From positions 806,001 to 870,000 of the forward strand of contig NZ_BKCG01000001.1 in NCBI RefSeq assembly GCF_008974325.1: DNA of 64,000 bases, written 5' to 3'. A program made the position numbers and the translations under genes. A model generated the notes under the pieces. It saw only the letters and a list, made by a program, of their open reading frames with translations. It was not told where the DNA came from and made no database searches. Shown in pieces: positions 63,972-64,000 of this stretch (the stretch's first letter is position 1; every line of letters begins with the position of its first letter). The DNA is from Patiriisocius marinus (GTDB lineage: Bacteria > Bacteroidota > Bacteroidia > Flavobacteriales > Flavobacteriaceae).

Positions 63972-63979
63972 CAAATGTA
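63972..63979 (-). promoter_or_regulatory. -7-like promoter box before holB
   Basis: TACATTTG on the minus strand fits TAnnTTTG and ends 3 bp before the holB ATG. The -33 region would lie near the window edge and cannot be judged. Confidence 0.4.
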
Positions 63980-64000
63980 GCTAAACAATGAGTAAATTCA

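Overview
This is a 64-kb stretch of low-GC chromosome from a member of the Bacteroidota, almost certainly a marine-type Flavobacteriaceae. The evidence is a type IX secretion (T9SS) C-terminal sorting domain, lipoproteins of the SCxxDD type, a TonB-dependent receptor with a carboxypeptidase-regulatory-like domain, DUF4175/GIN/DUF4349/Omp28-like proteins, TAnnTTTG-type -7 promoter boxes, and conserved flavobacterial blocks such as pdxA-yceD-rpmF-fabH-accB-accC, rbfA-lolE and DUF4175-ybeY-mnmG. I see no prophage, insertion sequence, CRISPR array, integron or toxin-antitoxin system; nearly everything is vertical core genome.

Layout. 1-7.7 kb: a 5'-truncated FG-GAP/UnbV T9SS protein, a diheme cytochrome lipoprotein, DoxX, a prolyl oligopeptidase, an ABC ATPase with a partner membrane protein, and a DUF421 protein. 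7.7-15.1 kb (minus strand): HupE, a GreA/B-like factor, an FAD oxidoreductase, then the fatty-acid/vitamin block accC, accB, fabH, rpmF, yceD, pdxA. 15.1-22 kb: ribE, a small membrane protein with a PID-CTERM-like tail, tRNA-Met(CAT), mce, rbfA, a LolC/E permease, dusB and a TonB receptor. 22-30 kb: lepA, two tiny paralogous cysteine-bearing lipoproteins, and a divergent ion-transport module (Na+/H+ antiporter versus universal-stress protein plus SulP transporter). 30-40 kb: secreted hydrolases (MBL-fold, S8, M1, S41), rnpA, DUF4349, and two tandem Omp28-like lipoproteins, the first split by a frameshift at a G6 run. 40-51 kb: GNAT, CDF zinc exporter, rpiB, a 742-bp AT-rich non-coding gap, DUF2007, VOC, rnr, GIN protein, LysE exporter, tRNA-Cys, folB, glnS, and a YtxH/holin-like/87-aa envelope trio. 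51-64 kb: SPFH protein, a beta-barrel protein, gltX, an AlkB-type hydroxylase, DUF4175-ybeY-mnmG, a methyltransferase and holB.

Replication context. Two parS-like palindromes flank mnmG (59.79 and 61.70 kb). Hand-sampled third-codon-position G/C bias reverses between the left and right parts of the window. The AT-rich gap at 42.0-42.8 kb carries TTATCAACA-type boxes. Together these suggest that the replication origin lies in or near this window; this is inference.

The most interesting leads are the G-tract frameshift in one of two tandem Omp28-like lipoproteins, the parS/origin signals, a strongly over-represented 10-mer CTTCGGAAAT (at least 11 copies) together with a related intergenic 13-mer GCCGAAATKTTAA (five copies, all non-coding), and -7 promoter boxes only 3-4 bp from several start codons. 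No clear new multi-gene system (for example a defence island) is visible.
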